NCBI GenBank assembly: GCA_021770345.1
Contig: JAETRD010000015.1
Location: 1-64,000 of the forward strand
Origin: Lachnospiraceae bacterium
GTDB lineage: Bacteria; Bacillota; Clostridia; Lachnospirales; Lachnospiraceae
Length of the DNA stretch: 64,000 nucleotides
Reading direction: 5' to 3'
Shown: piece after piece, positions 40,057 to 49,265 of the stretch
Layout of the letters: every line of letters begins with the position of its first letter
Position numbering within the stretch: position 1 is the stretch's first letter
Notes under the pieces: generated by a model
The model's input: the letters and a program-made list of their open reading frames with translations, nothing else
Databases searched by the model: none
What the model was told of the DNA's origin: nothing
Program-made: the position numbers and the translations under genes

Positions 40057-41060
40057 GGTTCCGTCACCTCCAGTCTCTCCGATACCTCCTGCTCCCTGAT
40101 GCGCGGATCAATCCGCTCATTGATGATCTGAGCGGTAAGATTGCACAAAATAACCAGTATTCCCGATAAAATGCATAGCAGCATCAGCAGATTATAGTCT
40201 TTATACCGGGCGCTCTCATACGCAAGTGTGCCGATGCCCGGATACGAAAATACCGTCTCTACGATATAAGTGCCTCCCAGAATATGCGGCACGGAAATCG
40301 CCATAAGGCTCAGGTAGGAGGGCATCACGTTGCGCAGACAGTGCCGGAACATAACGGCCCGTTTCGTCAGCCCCTTTGCCCGCGCCAGCAAAACATAATC
40401 CGCACGCACTTCCTCAAGAATTTTGTTGCGGACCATATAGGCATAATACCACAGGTGATTGAGTACCACGATGCCGACGGGGAGAATCAGATGCATGACA
40501 CGGTCCGCAAAATCACGCTCTTTCCCGACGGAATACGCTCCGGAACTCGGCAGCCAATGCAGCGTGACCGAAAAGACCAGAATCAGAACCAAAGACAGCC
40601 AGAACTCCGGGATACAGCTTGTGAGCGTGCCGACGTTGCAGATCATGCGGTCCGCCGGCCCCTCCTCGTGCCATGCGCACCAAACGCCCAAAAGCAGCGA
40701 GAAAACAAAAATGAAAACAAATCCGAGTCCGCCTAAAAGCAACGTATTTCCGATCCTGCCGCCGATCACATCGACGACGTCCGTTTTATATTTCCACGAT
40801 ATCCCGAAATCACCGCGAAAGGCATGGTCTAACCACCGGACATACTGAACCGTGACGGAATCATTCAATCCCAGCCGCTCTTTCGCCCACTCCCGCTCTC
40901 CGGGCGTCATCTTCTCAACGCGGTCCCCGTAATACGATACCAGCGGGTCTCCCGGCGCCAGCCGCGACACATAGAATACAACCGCTGACAGGATAAACAC
41001 GCTGACAACAAACGTCAGTATTTTCTTTCCATAGTAAACAAACCGATTTCTCTTTTTCAC
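40053..41060 (-). CDS. Opp/Dpp-type ABC permease (DppB-like)
   Basis: A 335-residue permease with six membrane helices. The start FVVSVFILSAVVFYVSRLAP then GDPL, and the region LLARAKGLTKRAVMFRHCLR with PGIGTLAYESARYKDYNLL, are typical of DppB/OppB. It begins 19 bases after the fused ATPase gene ends and overlaps the DppC-like gene by ATGA. It forms the membrane channel with DppC. Confidence 0.9.
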   Translation of the reverse strand: MKKRNRFVYYGKKILTFVVSVFILSAVVFYVSRLAPGDPLVSYYGDRVEKMTPGEREWAKERLGLNDSVTVQYVRWLDHAFRGDFGISWKYKTDVVDVIGGRIGNTLLLGGLGFVFIFVFSLLLGVWCAWHEEGPADRMICNVGTLTSCIPEFWLSLVLILVFSVTLHWLPSSGAYSVGKERDFADRVMHLILPVGIVVLNHLWYYAYMVRNKILEEVRADYVLLARAKGLTKRAVMFRHCLRNVMPSYLSLMAISVPHILGGTYIVETVFSYPGIGTLAYESARYKDYNLLMLLCILSGILVILCNLTAQIINERIDPRIREQEVSERLEVTEP

Positions 41061-41079
41061 GGCATTGTTCCCCCGTCTT

Positions 41080-43053
41080 TTATTGCTCCCCGTTTTTCAA
41101 CACAAAATGTCCTGCGCCAATCTCCGTCAATTCCCCGTCTAATGCATCCCGCTCTGCGCAAAATTCCGTCGCCCTGCGCGCCTGCTCCCTGCGCGGGTCG
41201 GGAATCGGGATTGCCGACAGGAGCGCTTTCGTGTAGGCATGTCGGGGATTTGAAAACAGCTCCTGTGTGGGAGCCACCTCCACAAGCCTGCCCCGGCACA
41301 TCACCCCCACGCGGTCGCACAAAAATTCCACCATCGCCAGGTCATGGGCGATAAACAGAAACGAAAACCCGTGCTCCTGCTGCAGATGCCGGAACAGATT
41401 GACGATCTGTGCCTGAATCGAGACGTCCAACGACGCGATCGGTTCGTCCGCCACCAGAAGTTCCGGCTCCATCGCAAGCGCCCGGGCGATCGCCACCCGC
41501 TGACGCTGCCCGCCGGAAAGCTCCGACGGATATTTGTCCAGATAGCGGGCGTCCAGACCCACATAATGCATCTGAAACCGCGCTTCCTCGCGAAAAGATG
41601 CGCGCGGAGGTGTCATATGCTGTATTTTCATCGGCTCCGCAATGATGTCGCACACCCTCATGCGCTGGTTCAGACTCGAATCGGAGTCCTGAAATATCAT
41701 CTGCCGCGTCGACTGCAGCATCCGCCTGTTTTTGCGGAACGATTTCGCATCACAGGTGTTAATCCCCTTATACCGGATACTTCCTTCGCACGGCCGATAC
41801 AGATTCATCACACAGCGGGCCACGGTGGATTTCCCCGAACCGGATTCCCCGACCAGCCCGAAAATCTCTCCCCGGAAAATCTGAAAAGACACATCCTCCA
41901 CCGCTTTTACCGCCGTCTTCCGATTCAGCGGAAATACATGCGAAAGGTGCCGTACATCAAGCAAAATTTCATTCGACGCAGTTTCCTCCATCCGTGTGTT
42001 TTTCGTATCTTCCCACCGGCGTCGTGATTTCCCTCCATCCGTGTGTTCTCCGCATCTTCCCACCGGCGCCGCGATCCGGGGCGCGCGCTCATCCAGCAGC
42101 CAGGTGGCCGCATAATGCGTATCCGTAACGCGAAACATCGGCGGTTCCTTTTCATAGTCAATCGCAAGGGCGTTTTCGTTGCGGTACGCAAACGCGTCGC
42201 CCGGAGGCGGATTTATCAGCGTCGGCGGCATCCCGGGAATCGTATACAGACTGTCCCTCCCTTTTGAAAAAGCCGGAAGCGCCCGCATCAGTCCCCAGGT
42301 ATACGGGTGCCGCGGCTCATAAAAAATCTCCGCCGCCGTGCCGATTTCCACGATTTTCCCGGCATACATCACCGCAACCCGGTCCGCCACCCGCGCCACG
42401 ACGCCGAGGTCATGCGTGACAAAAACCGTTGCCGTCCCCAGTTTTTGCTGTATGTCGCGGAGCAGATCAAGGATTTGCGCCTGTATCGTGACATCGAGCG
42501 CCGTCGTCGGCTCATCCGCGAAAAGAATCGCGGGGTTTCCCGCCAGAGCGACGGCTATCACGGCCCTCTGCCGCATTCCGCCCGAAAACTGACAGGGATA
42601 ATGTTTCATGCGCTCTCCGGGACAATCGATCCCCACCAGCTTCATCAGCTCCGCAACTCTCTCCTGCAGCCGTTCCCCGGTAATCTCCGGCTGATGTACC
42701 CGGACCGCCTCCGCAATCTGCGCACCGACAGATATCGTTGGATTTAGGGACGTCATGGGATCCTGAAATACCATCGAAAAAAGCTTCCCGCGCAGCTTAC
42801 ACATCTCCCGCTCCGTGTAATGCGTGATGTCCGCGCCGCCTGCAGCGATGCTTCCGGACTTGATTTTCGCCGTCCCCGGCAAAAGCTTCATAATGCTTTT
42901 GCACAATACGCTCTTCCCGCACCCGGATTCCCCGACAATCGCCAGCACCTCGCCGCGGGCAAGCGAAAAACTGACATCCCGCACCGCCTGAACTTCCCCG
43001 CCCGCACAAAAAAAGCTCACGGATAAATTTTTAACCTCCAACAATTCTGACAT
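41080..43053 (-). CDS. Fused DppD-DppF ABC ATPase
   Basis: A single 657-residue ORF holding two complete Opp/Dpp ATPases that are normally separate. First half: Walker A GESGCGKS, signature FSGGMRQRAVIA, Walker B ILFADEPTTALD, oligopeptide C-terminal motif (HPYTWGLMRALPAFSKGRDS). Linker: residues 340-375, basic and unlike family linkers. Second half from about 357 (EILLDVRHLSHVFPLNRKTA): GESGSGKST, LSGGQRQRVAIA, LLVADEPIASLD, HAYTKALLSAIP. The linker is made of a 47-bp tandem duplication read in two frames (41985-42077), which seems to have created the fusion. ATG 43053 is used because it begins the family sequence MSELLEVKNLSV. Confidence 0.88.
   Translation of the reverse strand: MSELLEVKNLSVSFFCAGGEVQAVRDVSFSLARGEVLAIVGESGCGKSVLCKSIMKLLPGTAKIKSGSIAAGGADITHYTEREMCKLRGKLFSMVFQDPMTSLNPTISVGAQIAEAVRVHQPEITGERLQERVAELMKLVGIDCPGERMKHYPCQFSGGMRQRAVIAVALAGNPAILFADEPTTALDVTIQAQILDLLRDIQQKLGTATVFVTHDLGVVARVADRVAVMYAGKIVEIGTAAEIFYEPRHPYTWGLMRALPAFSKGRDSLYTIPGMPPTLINPPPGDAFAYRNENALAIDYEKEPPMFRVTDTHYAATWLLDERAPRIAAPVGRCGEHTDGGKSRRRWEDTKNTRMEETASNEILLDVRHLSHVFPLNRKTAVKAVEDVSFQIFRGEIFGLVGESGSGKSTVARCVMNLYRPCEGSIRYKGINTCDAKSFRKNRRMLQSTRQMIFQDSDSSLNQRMRVCDIIAEPMKIQHMTPPRASFREEARFQMHYVGLDARYLDKYPSELSGGQRQRVAIARALAMEPELLVADEPIASLDVSIQAQIVNLFRHLQQEHGFSFLFIAHDLAMVEFLCDRVGVMCRGRLVEVAPTQELFSNPRHAYTKALLSAIPIPDPRREQARRATEFCAERDALDGELTEIGAGHFVLKNGEQ
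41985..42077. repeat. Tandem duplication (47-bp period) at the dppD/dppF junction
   Basis: 41985-42030 and 42032-42077 are copies with a period of 47 bp and five differences, all transitions. Because 47 is not a multiple of three the copies are read in two frames (GRCGEHTDGG and RRWEDTKNTRMEE). With one copy removed the upstream frame would end at a TGA 20 bases after an ATG that starts the second ATPase. Confidence 0.85.
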
Positions 43054-43076
43054 TTCGCCCTGCCGCCTTCTCTTTT

Positions 43077-44690
43077 CTATTCGGAAATGCTCCATTCATG
43101 AACATTCCAGAAGATTCCCACGCCGTGGTGTCCCATAACCGTATCCGCGGAAATCCCCTCCAACGTGGATTTTGCCACATAGTTTGCGTCAATATAACAG
43201 ATAAACGCGTAAGGAGGATCGTTCGCCAGCTCCGTCTGGAATTTGTCATAATACTCCTCGCGAACTGCCGGATCGTCCGACTGGCGGGCCAGTGTCAGAT
43301 ACTCGTCCACCTTCTCGTTTGAATAACCGTTATAATTCGCTCCCTTGTCGGTGCCAAACACTTTGTAGGTGTGATCGTCCGCGTCAAAGGGACTGCCCCA
43401 GCCGATCAGCCCGGCCATCTGTCCGCCCCAGTCAATCTGCGCGGGAAGCTCCACGGTACAGTTGATGCCCACCTCGCGAATCTGCTGTGCCGCGGCCTGG
43501 GCGATATCAATGCGGTCCTGCTCCCCGGACATCACGCTGATCACAAAGCCGACCTCCTCGCCGCCGCGCTCATAAAAGCCGTTTTCCCCCATCACGCATC
43601 CGGCCGCTTCCAGAATTTCTTTCGCCCTGGCCGGATTATAATCGTAGTGCTCCACGTCCTCATTGTTGTATCTGTTGCGCTGCAGAGGCCCGTAAGCAGG
43701 CATGCCCTGTCCGAGAAGCACCGCATCGATAATCGCCTGCCGGTCGATCGCATAGCAGACCGCCGGGATGATATCCCGGTTCTCTGTCCAGTAATCGTTC
43801 CAAAAGTTAAAAAGAATCCCCCGATAATCGGACGTCATCATATCATAGCGGACAAAGCCCTCCCTATCCGCAAAGTTCTGTGCATTTCTCGGATCTAACA
43901 GCACCAGATCCAGCTCTCCGGCCTCCATCTGGATTGCCTGCGCATTGTCATCACCGACAATTTTAAAAATAATCCGGTCTATATTCGGACATCCGAGATA
44001 GTAGTCCTCATTCTTAACCATGACAATCGACTGTCCGACATCCCAGCTCTCCAGCTTATAGGGGCCCGTGCCGACCGGCGCGCGGAAGAAATCGGATTCC
44101 TGCATATCCTCCCCTTCCAGCAGATGCTTCGGCAGAACCGGCATCGTCATGTACTCGAGGAAAGCCACATTCGGCGCGGAAAGCCGAAAGGCGATTGTCT
44201 GATCGTCAATCACGGAAATTTCCTCGACGTCCTCATAATTCGGCGCATTTTCCGCGCCGTTTTCCGGATCCATAATGGCTTCAATCGTAAATTTCACGTC
44301 GTCCGCAGTAAACGCTTCGCCGTCATGCCATTTGATGCCGCCGCGGATATAAAACGTATAAGTACAGGCCGCTTCGTCATACTCCCAGCGTTCGGCCAGG
44401 CCGGGAACGACCTGGTTCTCGCCGTCATGCGCCGTCAAACCGTTGAAGAGCAGAAGATTGATCTCACAGTGCTCGTCCATCGCCGGATTGATGCGCGTAT
44501 AGTCTGCACTGCCATACACAAGAGTGGTCGGCCCGTTCTTTGCATCGGCGCCCAAAGCATCGGCCCTGCTCTCCGTATCTTTGTCCAATGCGCCCGCCGT
44601 ATTGCCGGAATCAGCGGCCGGTGTGCCGCCGCAGGCAGCCAGGGTAAATGCTGTTGTCACAGCAAGCAGTAACGATATCATTTTTCTCAT
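43077..44690 (-). CDS. Oligopeptide-type ABC substrate-binding lipoprotein
   Basis: A 537-residue exported SBP_bac_5 family protein with lipobox LAAC at about residue 20. TTLVYGSADYTRINPAMDEH, GIKWHDGEAFTADDVKFTIE and VGTGPYKLESWDVGQSIVMV are typical of the Opp/Dpp/NikA binding proteins. It captures the ligand outside and delivers it to the downstream permeases. The gene starts behind AGGAGG and ends 23 bases before the fused ATPase gene. It heads the operon, behind a large inverted repeat at 44746-44786. Peptide versus sugar ligand is unknown. Confidence 0.92.
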   Translation of the reverse strand: MRKMISLLLAVTTAFTLAACGGTPAADSGNTAGALDKDTESRADALGADAKNGPTTLVYGSADYTRINPAMDEHCEINLLLFNGLTAHDGENQVVPGLAERWEYDEAACTYTFYIRGGIKWHDGEAFTADDVKFTIEAIMDPENGAENAPNYEDVEEISVIDDQTIAFRLSAPNVAFLEYMTMPVLPKHLLEGEDMQESDFFRAPVGTGPYKLESWDVGQSIVMVKNEDYYLGCPNIDRIIFKIVGDDNAQAIQMEAGELDLVLLDPRNAQNFADREGFVRYDMMTSDYRGILFNFWNDYWTENRDIIPAVCYAIDRQAIIDAVLLGQGMPAYGPLQRNRYNNEDVEHYDYNPARAKEILEAAGCVMGENGFYERGGEEVGFVISVMSGEQDRIDIAQAAAQQIREVGINCTVELPAQIDWGGQMAGLIGWGSPFDADDHTYKVFGTDKGANYNGYSNEKVDEYLTLARQSDDPAVREEYYDKFQTELANDPPYAFICYIDANYVAKSTLEGISADTVMGHHGVGIFWNVHEWSISE

Positions 44691-44745
44691 AAAAGTCCTC
44701 CTGATAAGAATCGGGCAGGGATAAGTTCTTCCCCTGCTCGCGTGC

Positions 44746-44786
44746 GGGGTGCGTGCAGCAAAACTGCTAATTTCCTTACGCACCCC
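44746..44786. promoter_or_regulatory. Inverted repeat upstream of the transporter operon
   Basis: GGGGTGCGT (44746-44754) and ACGCACCCC (44778-44786), with an inner GCA/TGC pair. It lies between the terminator of the preceding gene and the start of the binding-protein gene, so it is an operator or a leader hairpin. No good sigma-A -35/-10 pair was seen in this gap. Confidence 0.4.
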
Positions 44787-44790
44787 TGTG

Positions 44791-44836
44791 CATAAAAAAG
44801 GCATATGGTCTTTCTGCAGAAAAATCCATATGCCTT
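44791..44836 (-). terminator. Terminator downstream of the DUF3842 gene
   Basis: AAGGCATATGG (44798-44808) pairs with CCATATGCCTT (44826-44836), and the minus strand continues with TTTTTTATG. The region between 44837 and 44988 holds nothing else I can recognise. Confidence 0.88.
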
Positions 44837-44988
44837 CGTAGCATACCGTTCAAATACAATATGAAATATCCCGATACAGGAATTCCGCTTCGCGCACGTC
44901 CCGCAGCGCGGCTTCCCGCCTCAATCATGCAGATGCTTCAGCATCCCGCAGCCTGCTTCCTACAGGCTATTCCTTTAAACAATATACC

Positions 44989-45417
44989 TTATACGGCCGG
45001 ATGTGTCAAGCACCCGCCGATTTCCGATACCGCTTTTACCGCTTCCTGCACCAGCGCATTCATGTTGGTGTCCTTCACTCCCACTATGGTATTTCCGCAC
45101 TGGCTGACAGGAATCAGCACCCGTCTCGCCCGGCTCTGCCCGACGGCCTGCGCCATCAGCGGAGTAATCTCCCCGAACAGGGCATCGGCGATCACGATTC
45201 CGACCGGACCGACAATGACATCCGCCGTCCGGCACCCGACGACAACCGGGTTTTCCCCCGTCGCGGCATGATGCGCGCCCGCTTTGAGCATCGCGGACGC
45301 CGCCGCGCTGTTTGTCCCGACGGCTGTGATTTCCGCATCCGGAATGCTCTGCCGGAGCGCCGAAACCAGCGACCGGCCGATTCCACCGCCCTGTGCGTCG
45401 ATAACCAAAATATTCAT
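44989..45417 (-). CDS. DUF3842 family protein, NAD-binding-like
   Basis: A 142-residue protein beginning MNILVIDAQGGGIGRSLVSA, a Rossmann-type glycine-rich loop, followed by ITAVGTNSAAASAMLKAGAH and VSQCGNTIVGVKDTNMNALV. These features fit the DUF3842 family of Firmicutes, whose function is unknown. It seems to be the last gene behind the oleate hydratase on the same strand (71 bp gap). The ATG at 45417 is used. Confidence 0.8.
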   Translation of the reverse strand: MNILVIDAQGGGIGRSLVSALRQSIPDAEITAVGTNSAAASAMLKAGAHHAATGENPVVVGCRTADVIVGPVGIVIADALFGEITPLMAQAVGQSRARRVLIPVSQCGNTIVGVKDTNMNALVQEAVKAVSEIGGCLTHPAV

Positions 45418-45488
45418 ACGTTCCATTCTCCGTTCTCTTTAAAGTGCCGCACGATTCCGATACCGCGGAGCCCGCATCGGCGAGACTA

Positions 45489-47474
45489 TTATAACATATA
45501 ATCTTTTAACACGTCATGGTCTCTCAGCACTTTTTCGACAACGGTTCCGCGAACCACACTAATCAGCGGCTTCTTTAACGCATTGAGCGGTCCCGGAAGC
45601 TCGATTTCAAGCGGTGACTTGCCGTCCATCAGCTTCACGCTGCTGTCCAAAAGCTCCCTCACATCGTAGACGCTGCCCCAGACCTCCGGCACGCCCCTGT
45701 CCACGCCGAGCAGGCCGTATACGGCTTCCATTGCGGTTCTCACCGAATACTCCGTCGTGAAAACGGTGTCTCTCGGCGTCTCCGTAAACTGTCCGAGGAA
45801 TGCGCAGTTCACACAGCCGTCCGGAATCACGTCCGGTCTGTCGCCCTTTGTGCGCGGCATAAAGAATGCTGTGATGTACGGCATCATCGTCGGTACGCAG
45901 ACCGCCTCATTTTCCGCAAGCTCGTCAATCTCATCCACCGGCACACCCATGTGGTACAACCACTCTGCGGTAATTTCCTTTCCGGTGCACTCCTTCATCG
46001 GCTTTTTGATGTAATCGCCCGGCACATCCGTAAACAGGCTGTATACCCAGACACATACATCCTTTTTATCCTGCTCTTTAAACTGTCCCTGACGGTTGAT
46101 CGTCCAGCTTAAGAGCCAGCTCGAATCTTTCGCGCTGACGATACCGCCGGTCACAACGCGGCCGCTCCGCGGGTCTCTCTTACATATCTTCTCAATGTAG
46201 GAGATAATCTTATCATTCGATGTCGTCACCGTCGCGGACTCCCAGTTCGTGCGCGAGATATCGGAACAGAACTTCTCGGGATGTCCGAATGCCGGATCCT
46301 GCTTCGCAATATTCTTCCAGAGGCTCCAGCATCCGCTGGTACGAATCTCCGCGTCACCGTTTGGCGCGTGGTTCTGGTCTCCATAAATCGTCCCTTCCGT
46401 GCAGCTTCCGTTCGTCACAAATACCAGATCATTCTCGGTCAGCGAAATGCCCTGCTCCTTGCCGTTGACCTTGCACTCGATGACTTTGGCAACTTTTTTG
46501 CCGTCCTTGATCTCAAAGATCACGTTTGTCACTTCGGTACCGAACCGGAACTCTACGCCCGCTTCCTCCAGATATCTCTGCATCGGAAGAATCAGGGACT
46601 CATACTGGTTGTATTTCGTGAATTTCAGCGCACTGAAATCCGGCAGACCGGAGATATGGTGGATAAACCGCTGGAAATAAAGCTTCATCTCCAGCGCGCT
46701 GTGCCAGTTTTCAAACGCGAACATCGTTCTCCAGTACAGCCAGAACTTCGACTCGAACACCTCCTCGTCGAAGAAATCCTCGATGGTCTTATCATACAGA
46801 TCTTCATCCTTTGTCATAAACAGCTTCATGATCTCCATGCAGCCTTTCTGGCTGAGTCCGAATTTGCCGTCCATATGCGCGTCCTCACCTCTGTTTTCGG
46901 TCGCGCGGCACAGGGAGTAGTTCGGGTCCTCCTTGTTCAGCCAGTAGTACTCGTCGAGCACCGAAGCGCCCGGTATCTCAAGGGACGGAATACTGCGGAA
47001 CAGATCCCACAGACACTCGAAATGATTTTCCATCTCACGGCCGCCGCGCATCACATAGCCTCTGGTCGCGTCGTAGATTCCGTCGCACGCGCCGCCTGCG
47101 ATGTCCATCGCCTCTAAGATGTGGATATTCTCTCCCGGCATCTGGCCGTCGCGCACGAGGAAACATGCCGCCGCGAGAGACGCCAGACCGCTTCCCACCA
47201 GATACGCGTGCTTTTCGTCCACGCCCTCCGGTTTCCTCGGGCGGGCAAATGCCTCGTAATTTCCGTTGGAATAATAGATGCCCTTGCTGTTTTTCTCGTA
47301 TTTTCCGCGCTCCGTATTCCGATATTCGCTCTGCGCCTGCTCTACCCTTGCCGCCGCCTCTTTCTTTTTTGCGTTCTGATTTTTGACTCCCTTTGCAGCC
47401 GCAACTGCCACGCCTGCGCCCGCCGCACCTGCTGCCAGCGCTGCAATACCCTTCGCTATCTGTTTCTTTTCCAT
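45489..47474 (-). CDS. ohyA: Oleate hydratase family protein with N-terminal membrane anchor
   Basis: A 661-residue flavoprotein of the oleate hydratase (myosin-cross-reactive antigen) family. The FAD loop is AYLVGSGLASLAAACFLVRD, followed by a GENIHILEAMDIAGGACDGI stretch, YVMRGGREMENHFECLWDLF and, later, LGQFTETPRDTVFTTEYSVR. Such enzymes add water to the cis-9 double bond of unsaturated fatty acids to give hydroxy fatty acids, detoxifying them. The first 30 residues (IAKGIAALAAGAAGAGVAVA) form a hydrophobic Ala/Gly segment absent from cytosolic enzymes, which should tether it to the membrane. A TetR gene upstream is the probable regulator. Confidence 0.92.
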   Translation of the reverse strand: MEKKQIAKGIAALAAGAAGAGVAVAAAKGVKNQNAKKKEAAARVEQAQSEYRNTERGKYEKNSKGIYYSNGNYEAFARPRKPEGVDEKHAYLVGSGLASLAAACFLVRDGQMPGENIHILEAMDIAGGACDGIYDATRGYVMRGGREMENHFECLWDLFRSIPSLEIPGASVLDEYYWLNKEDPNYSLCRATENRGEDAHMDGKFGLSQKGCMEIMKLFMTKDEDLYDKTIEDFFDEEVFESKFWLYWRTMFAFENWHSALEMKLYFQRFIHHISGLPDFSALKFTKYNQYESLILPMQRYLEEAGVEFRFGTEVTNVIFEIKDGKKVAKVIECKVNGKEQGISLTENDLVFVTNGSCTEGTIYGDQNHAPNGDAEIRTSGCWSLWKNIAKQDPAFGHPEKFCSDISRTNWESATVTTSNDKIISYIEKICKRDPRSGRVVTGGIVSAKDSSWLLSWTINRQGQFKEQDKKDVCVWVYSLFTDVPGDYIKKPMKECTGKEITAEWLYHMGVPVDEIDELAENEAVCVPTMMPYITAFFMPRTKGDRPDVIPDGCVNCAFLGQFTETPRDTVFTTEYSVRTAMEAVYGLLGVDRGVPEVWGSVYDVRELLDSSVKLMDGKSPLEIELPGPLNALKKPLISVVRGTVVEKVLRDHDVLKDYML

Positions 47475-47583
47475 AAAAAGATACCTTCCTTTCCTGCTTC
47501 TGACCCGTGCCTCTTTGTTCCGGCCCGACTGTATTGTTTTCTGAACTTGCCCTCAATATACGCCGGTTTCCGCCGGTGCGCAA

Positions 47584-47636
47584 TTTACAAAAGAGCCGGA
47601 ATGACTAAAAATTAGACATTCCGGCTCTTTTGTAAA
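47584..47636. terminator. Twenty-base-pair hairpin between tetR and oleate hydratase genes
   Basis: TTTACAAAAGAGCCGGAATG (47584-47603) and its exact complement (47617-47636) with a 13-base loop. It follows the TetR stop and precedes the oleate hydratase leader, so it ends the tetR transcript and separates the two genes. Confidence 0.75.
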
Positions 47637-47646
47637 ATATTCTTTC

Positions 47647-48216
47647 TTATTTTTCGTTTCTTTTCCGCTCAAAATTGGCGACGGAGTTCTCCACGCTGCC
47701 GCACAAAGCGGTGCCGAGCCTGTCCACAATCACCTCCGGGCGTTCCTTCATTCCCTGTTTCACCCAGTCTAACATGATTCCCACAAAACTGTATTTATAT
47801 ATCTCGGCGATAAAACGCTTCTCCTCCGGGGTGACCTCCCTCCCCACCGATTTCTCCTCGACCACATGTTCAATCAGCTCACAGGTCAGGCCAAACAGAT
47901 AGGTCTCAATCTGCTCCCTGCTGACCGAACGGTATACGCTTAAGATAAACGGCTTATTCGCAAGCACAGCCTCAAAAATCAGGAGAAGTCCCTCCTGCCA
48001 GGTGTCGTATGTCTTATTATCCCGAAGCGCCTGCTTTCCGTCCTCCTCACAGCTCCATTCCACAAGGTCATAAATATCCCTGAAATGATTGTAGAATGTC
48101 ATCCGGCTGATCCCGCAGTCTCTTGTCAGATCGTTGATCGTAATTTTTTCAAACGGCTTTTCCAGCATCATCCGTTTGAGCGACGCCTCGAGCGCCCTTT
48201 TTGTCGTGTTGGACAT
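47647..48216 (-). CDS. TetR/AcrR-family regulator, probably of oleate hydratase
   Basis: A 189-residue TetR-family protein. The HTH is in EKITINDLTRDCGISRMTFY then NHFRDIYDLVEW, and the C-terminal domain (KRFIAEIYKYSFVGIMLDWV then KQGMKERPE) is the TetR_C_8 type of Firmicutes. It lies just upstream of the oleate hydratase gene on the same strand, but a 20-bp terminator separates them, so it is its own unit. It plausibly senses fatty acids and controls the hydratase; inference from position. Confidence 0.88.
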   Translation of the reverse strand: MSNTTKRALEASLKRMMLEKPFEKITINDLTRDCGISRMTFYNHFRDIYDLVEWSCEEDGKQALRDNKTYDTWQEGLLLIFEAVLANKPFILSVYRSVSREQIETYLFGLTCELIEHVVEEKSVGREVTPEEKRFIAEIYKYSFVGIMLDWVKQGMKERPEVIVDRLGTALCGSVENSVANFERKRNEK

Positions 48217-48328
48217 TTTATCTGCTCCTTATCCCGCTGCCGCCTGTCCCGCAGACCTTCTTCGCGCAAAATTGGTTGCCATCTTTTTGATCCCGCATAA
48301 AATATAGAAAACCTTTATGGAGATTTTT

Positions 48329-49255
48329 ATGTATCTGTTTGTCGGATGTCTTCTCATCCTTGTTCTTATACTGTTTGTTTTCTTCCGATGCCGCAGAAAA
48401 AAAGTCTGCAAGCTTATATGCGGCATGACCTGTGAAGAAAAATGCGATACAATCTATCCCGTTATCACGCCGTTCGGCTATTGCTACGAACGGTCGCAGG
48501 ATATCTTTTCCACTGTCATAGACGCCCCGCAGCGCGCTTTCGGGTACACGGCACTGTTTGATCACTACGCTCCGCATTTTAATATGGTCTTTGACAGTCT
48601 GCCCGTCTATTTTGATTACGCCGGGCACACATGGCTGATTGAATTCTGGAAGGGCCAGTACGGCATCAACCTCGGCTGTGAAGTCGGCCTCTACAAGGCG
48701 GATGGCCTTGTTCCCTCCATTCAGCAAAAGACCGCGCTGTTTCACAGCGCAGACGACTCCGAAATGCTGCCAATGTCAATACGCCTTTACCAAAACGGCA
48801 GCCAGATTTCCCATCTCTGCGCGAGAAGGCACTGGTGGCTGACCGCCTTCCACATGGGCGCCTACACCAATCCCGGGAATCTGTCGGTGGAAATCGGCAT
48901 CACATTCCCCTGTGCGGAGATGCTGAATGCTTTTACAAATGCACTCGAAGCCCAGGGCGCTGCCGCTTATCGTGTGTATGAACTGCAGGTGACGATCCTT
49001 TTCTGCGGCTGTCCCTCCTGCGAGTTCACCGGTCTGCACCGGTTTTTCTGCCGCCTTGCGCAGTGGCGGAACCGGATTTTGTGCCGCCTGTTTCTGTGGG
49101 TGACAAAACCGTTCCAATGCGCGATAGACCGCCTTCTTTTCCTGTATTTCTACCTGCCGCCGATATTCCGGCGTATTTTCCGGGATAAAAAGCGCAGAAA
49201 ATGTCACAAAAAGAGCTGCCGTAAATGCCGGCGAAGAAGAAAAAATAGAAAATAA
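48329..49255 (+). CDS. DUF4474-type membrane protein
   Basis: A 308-residue protein: an N-terminal membrane helix (residues 1-22) with a following basic Cys-rich stretch (RCRRKKVCKLICG), a central domain (FGYTALFDHYAPHFNMVFDS, YFDYAGHTWLIEFWKGQYGI, GCEVGLYKA) that fits DUF4474, two more hydrophobic segments near the end and a very basic tail (KKSCRKCRRRRKNRK). ATG 48329 follows GGAG by six bases. It is co-transcribed with the phosphoesterase gene 10 bp downstream, which may act with it. The function is unknown. Confidence 0.75.
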   Translation: MYLFVGCLLILVLILFVFFRCRRKKVCKLICGMTCEEKCDTIYPVITPFGYCYERSQDIFSTVIDAPQRAFGYTALFDHYAPHFNMVFDSLPVYFDYAGHTWLIEFWKGQYGINLGCEVGLYKADGLVPSIQQKTALFHSADDSEMLPMSIRLYQNGSQISHLCARRHWWLTAFHMGAYTNPGNLSVEIGITFPCAEMLNAFTNALEAQGAAAYRVYELQVTILFCGCPSCEFTGLHRFFCRLAQWRNRILCRLFLWVTKPFQCAIDRLLFLYFYLPPIFRRIFRDKKRRKCHKKSCRKCRRRRKNRK

Positions 49256-49265
49256 GGAGCTTCCC

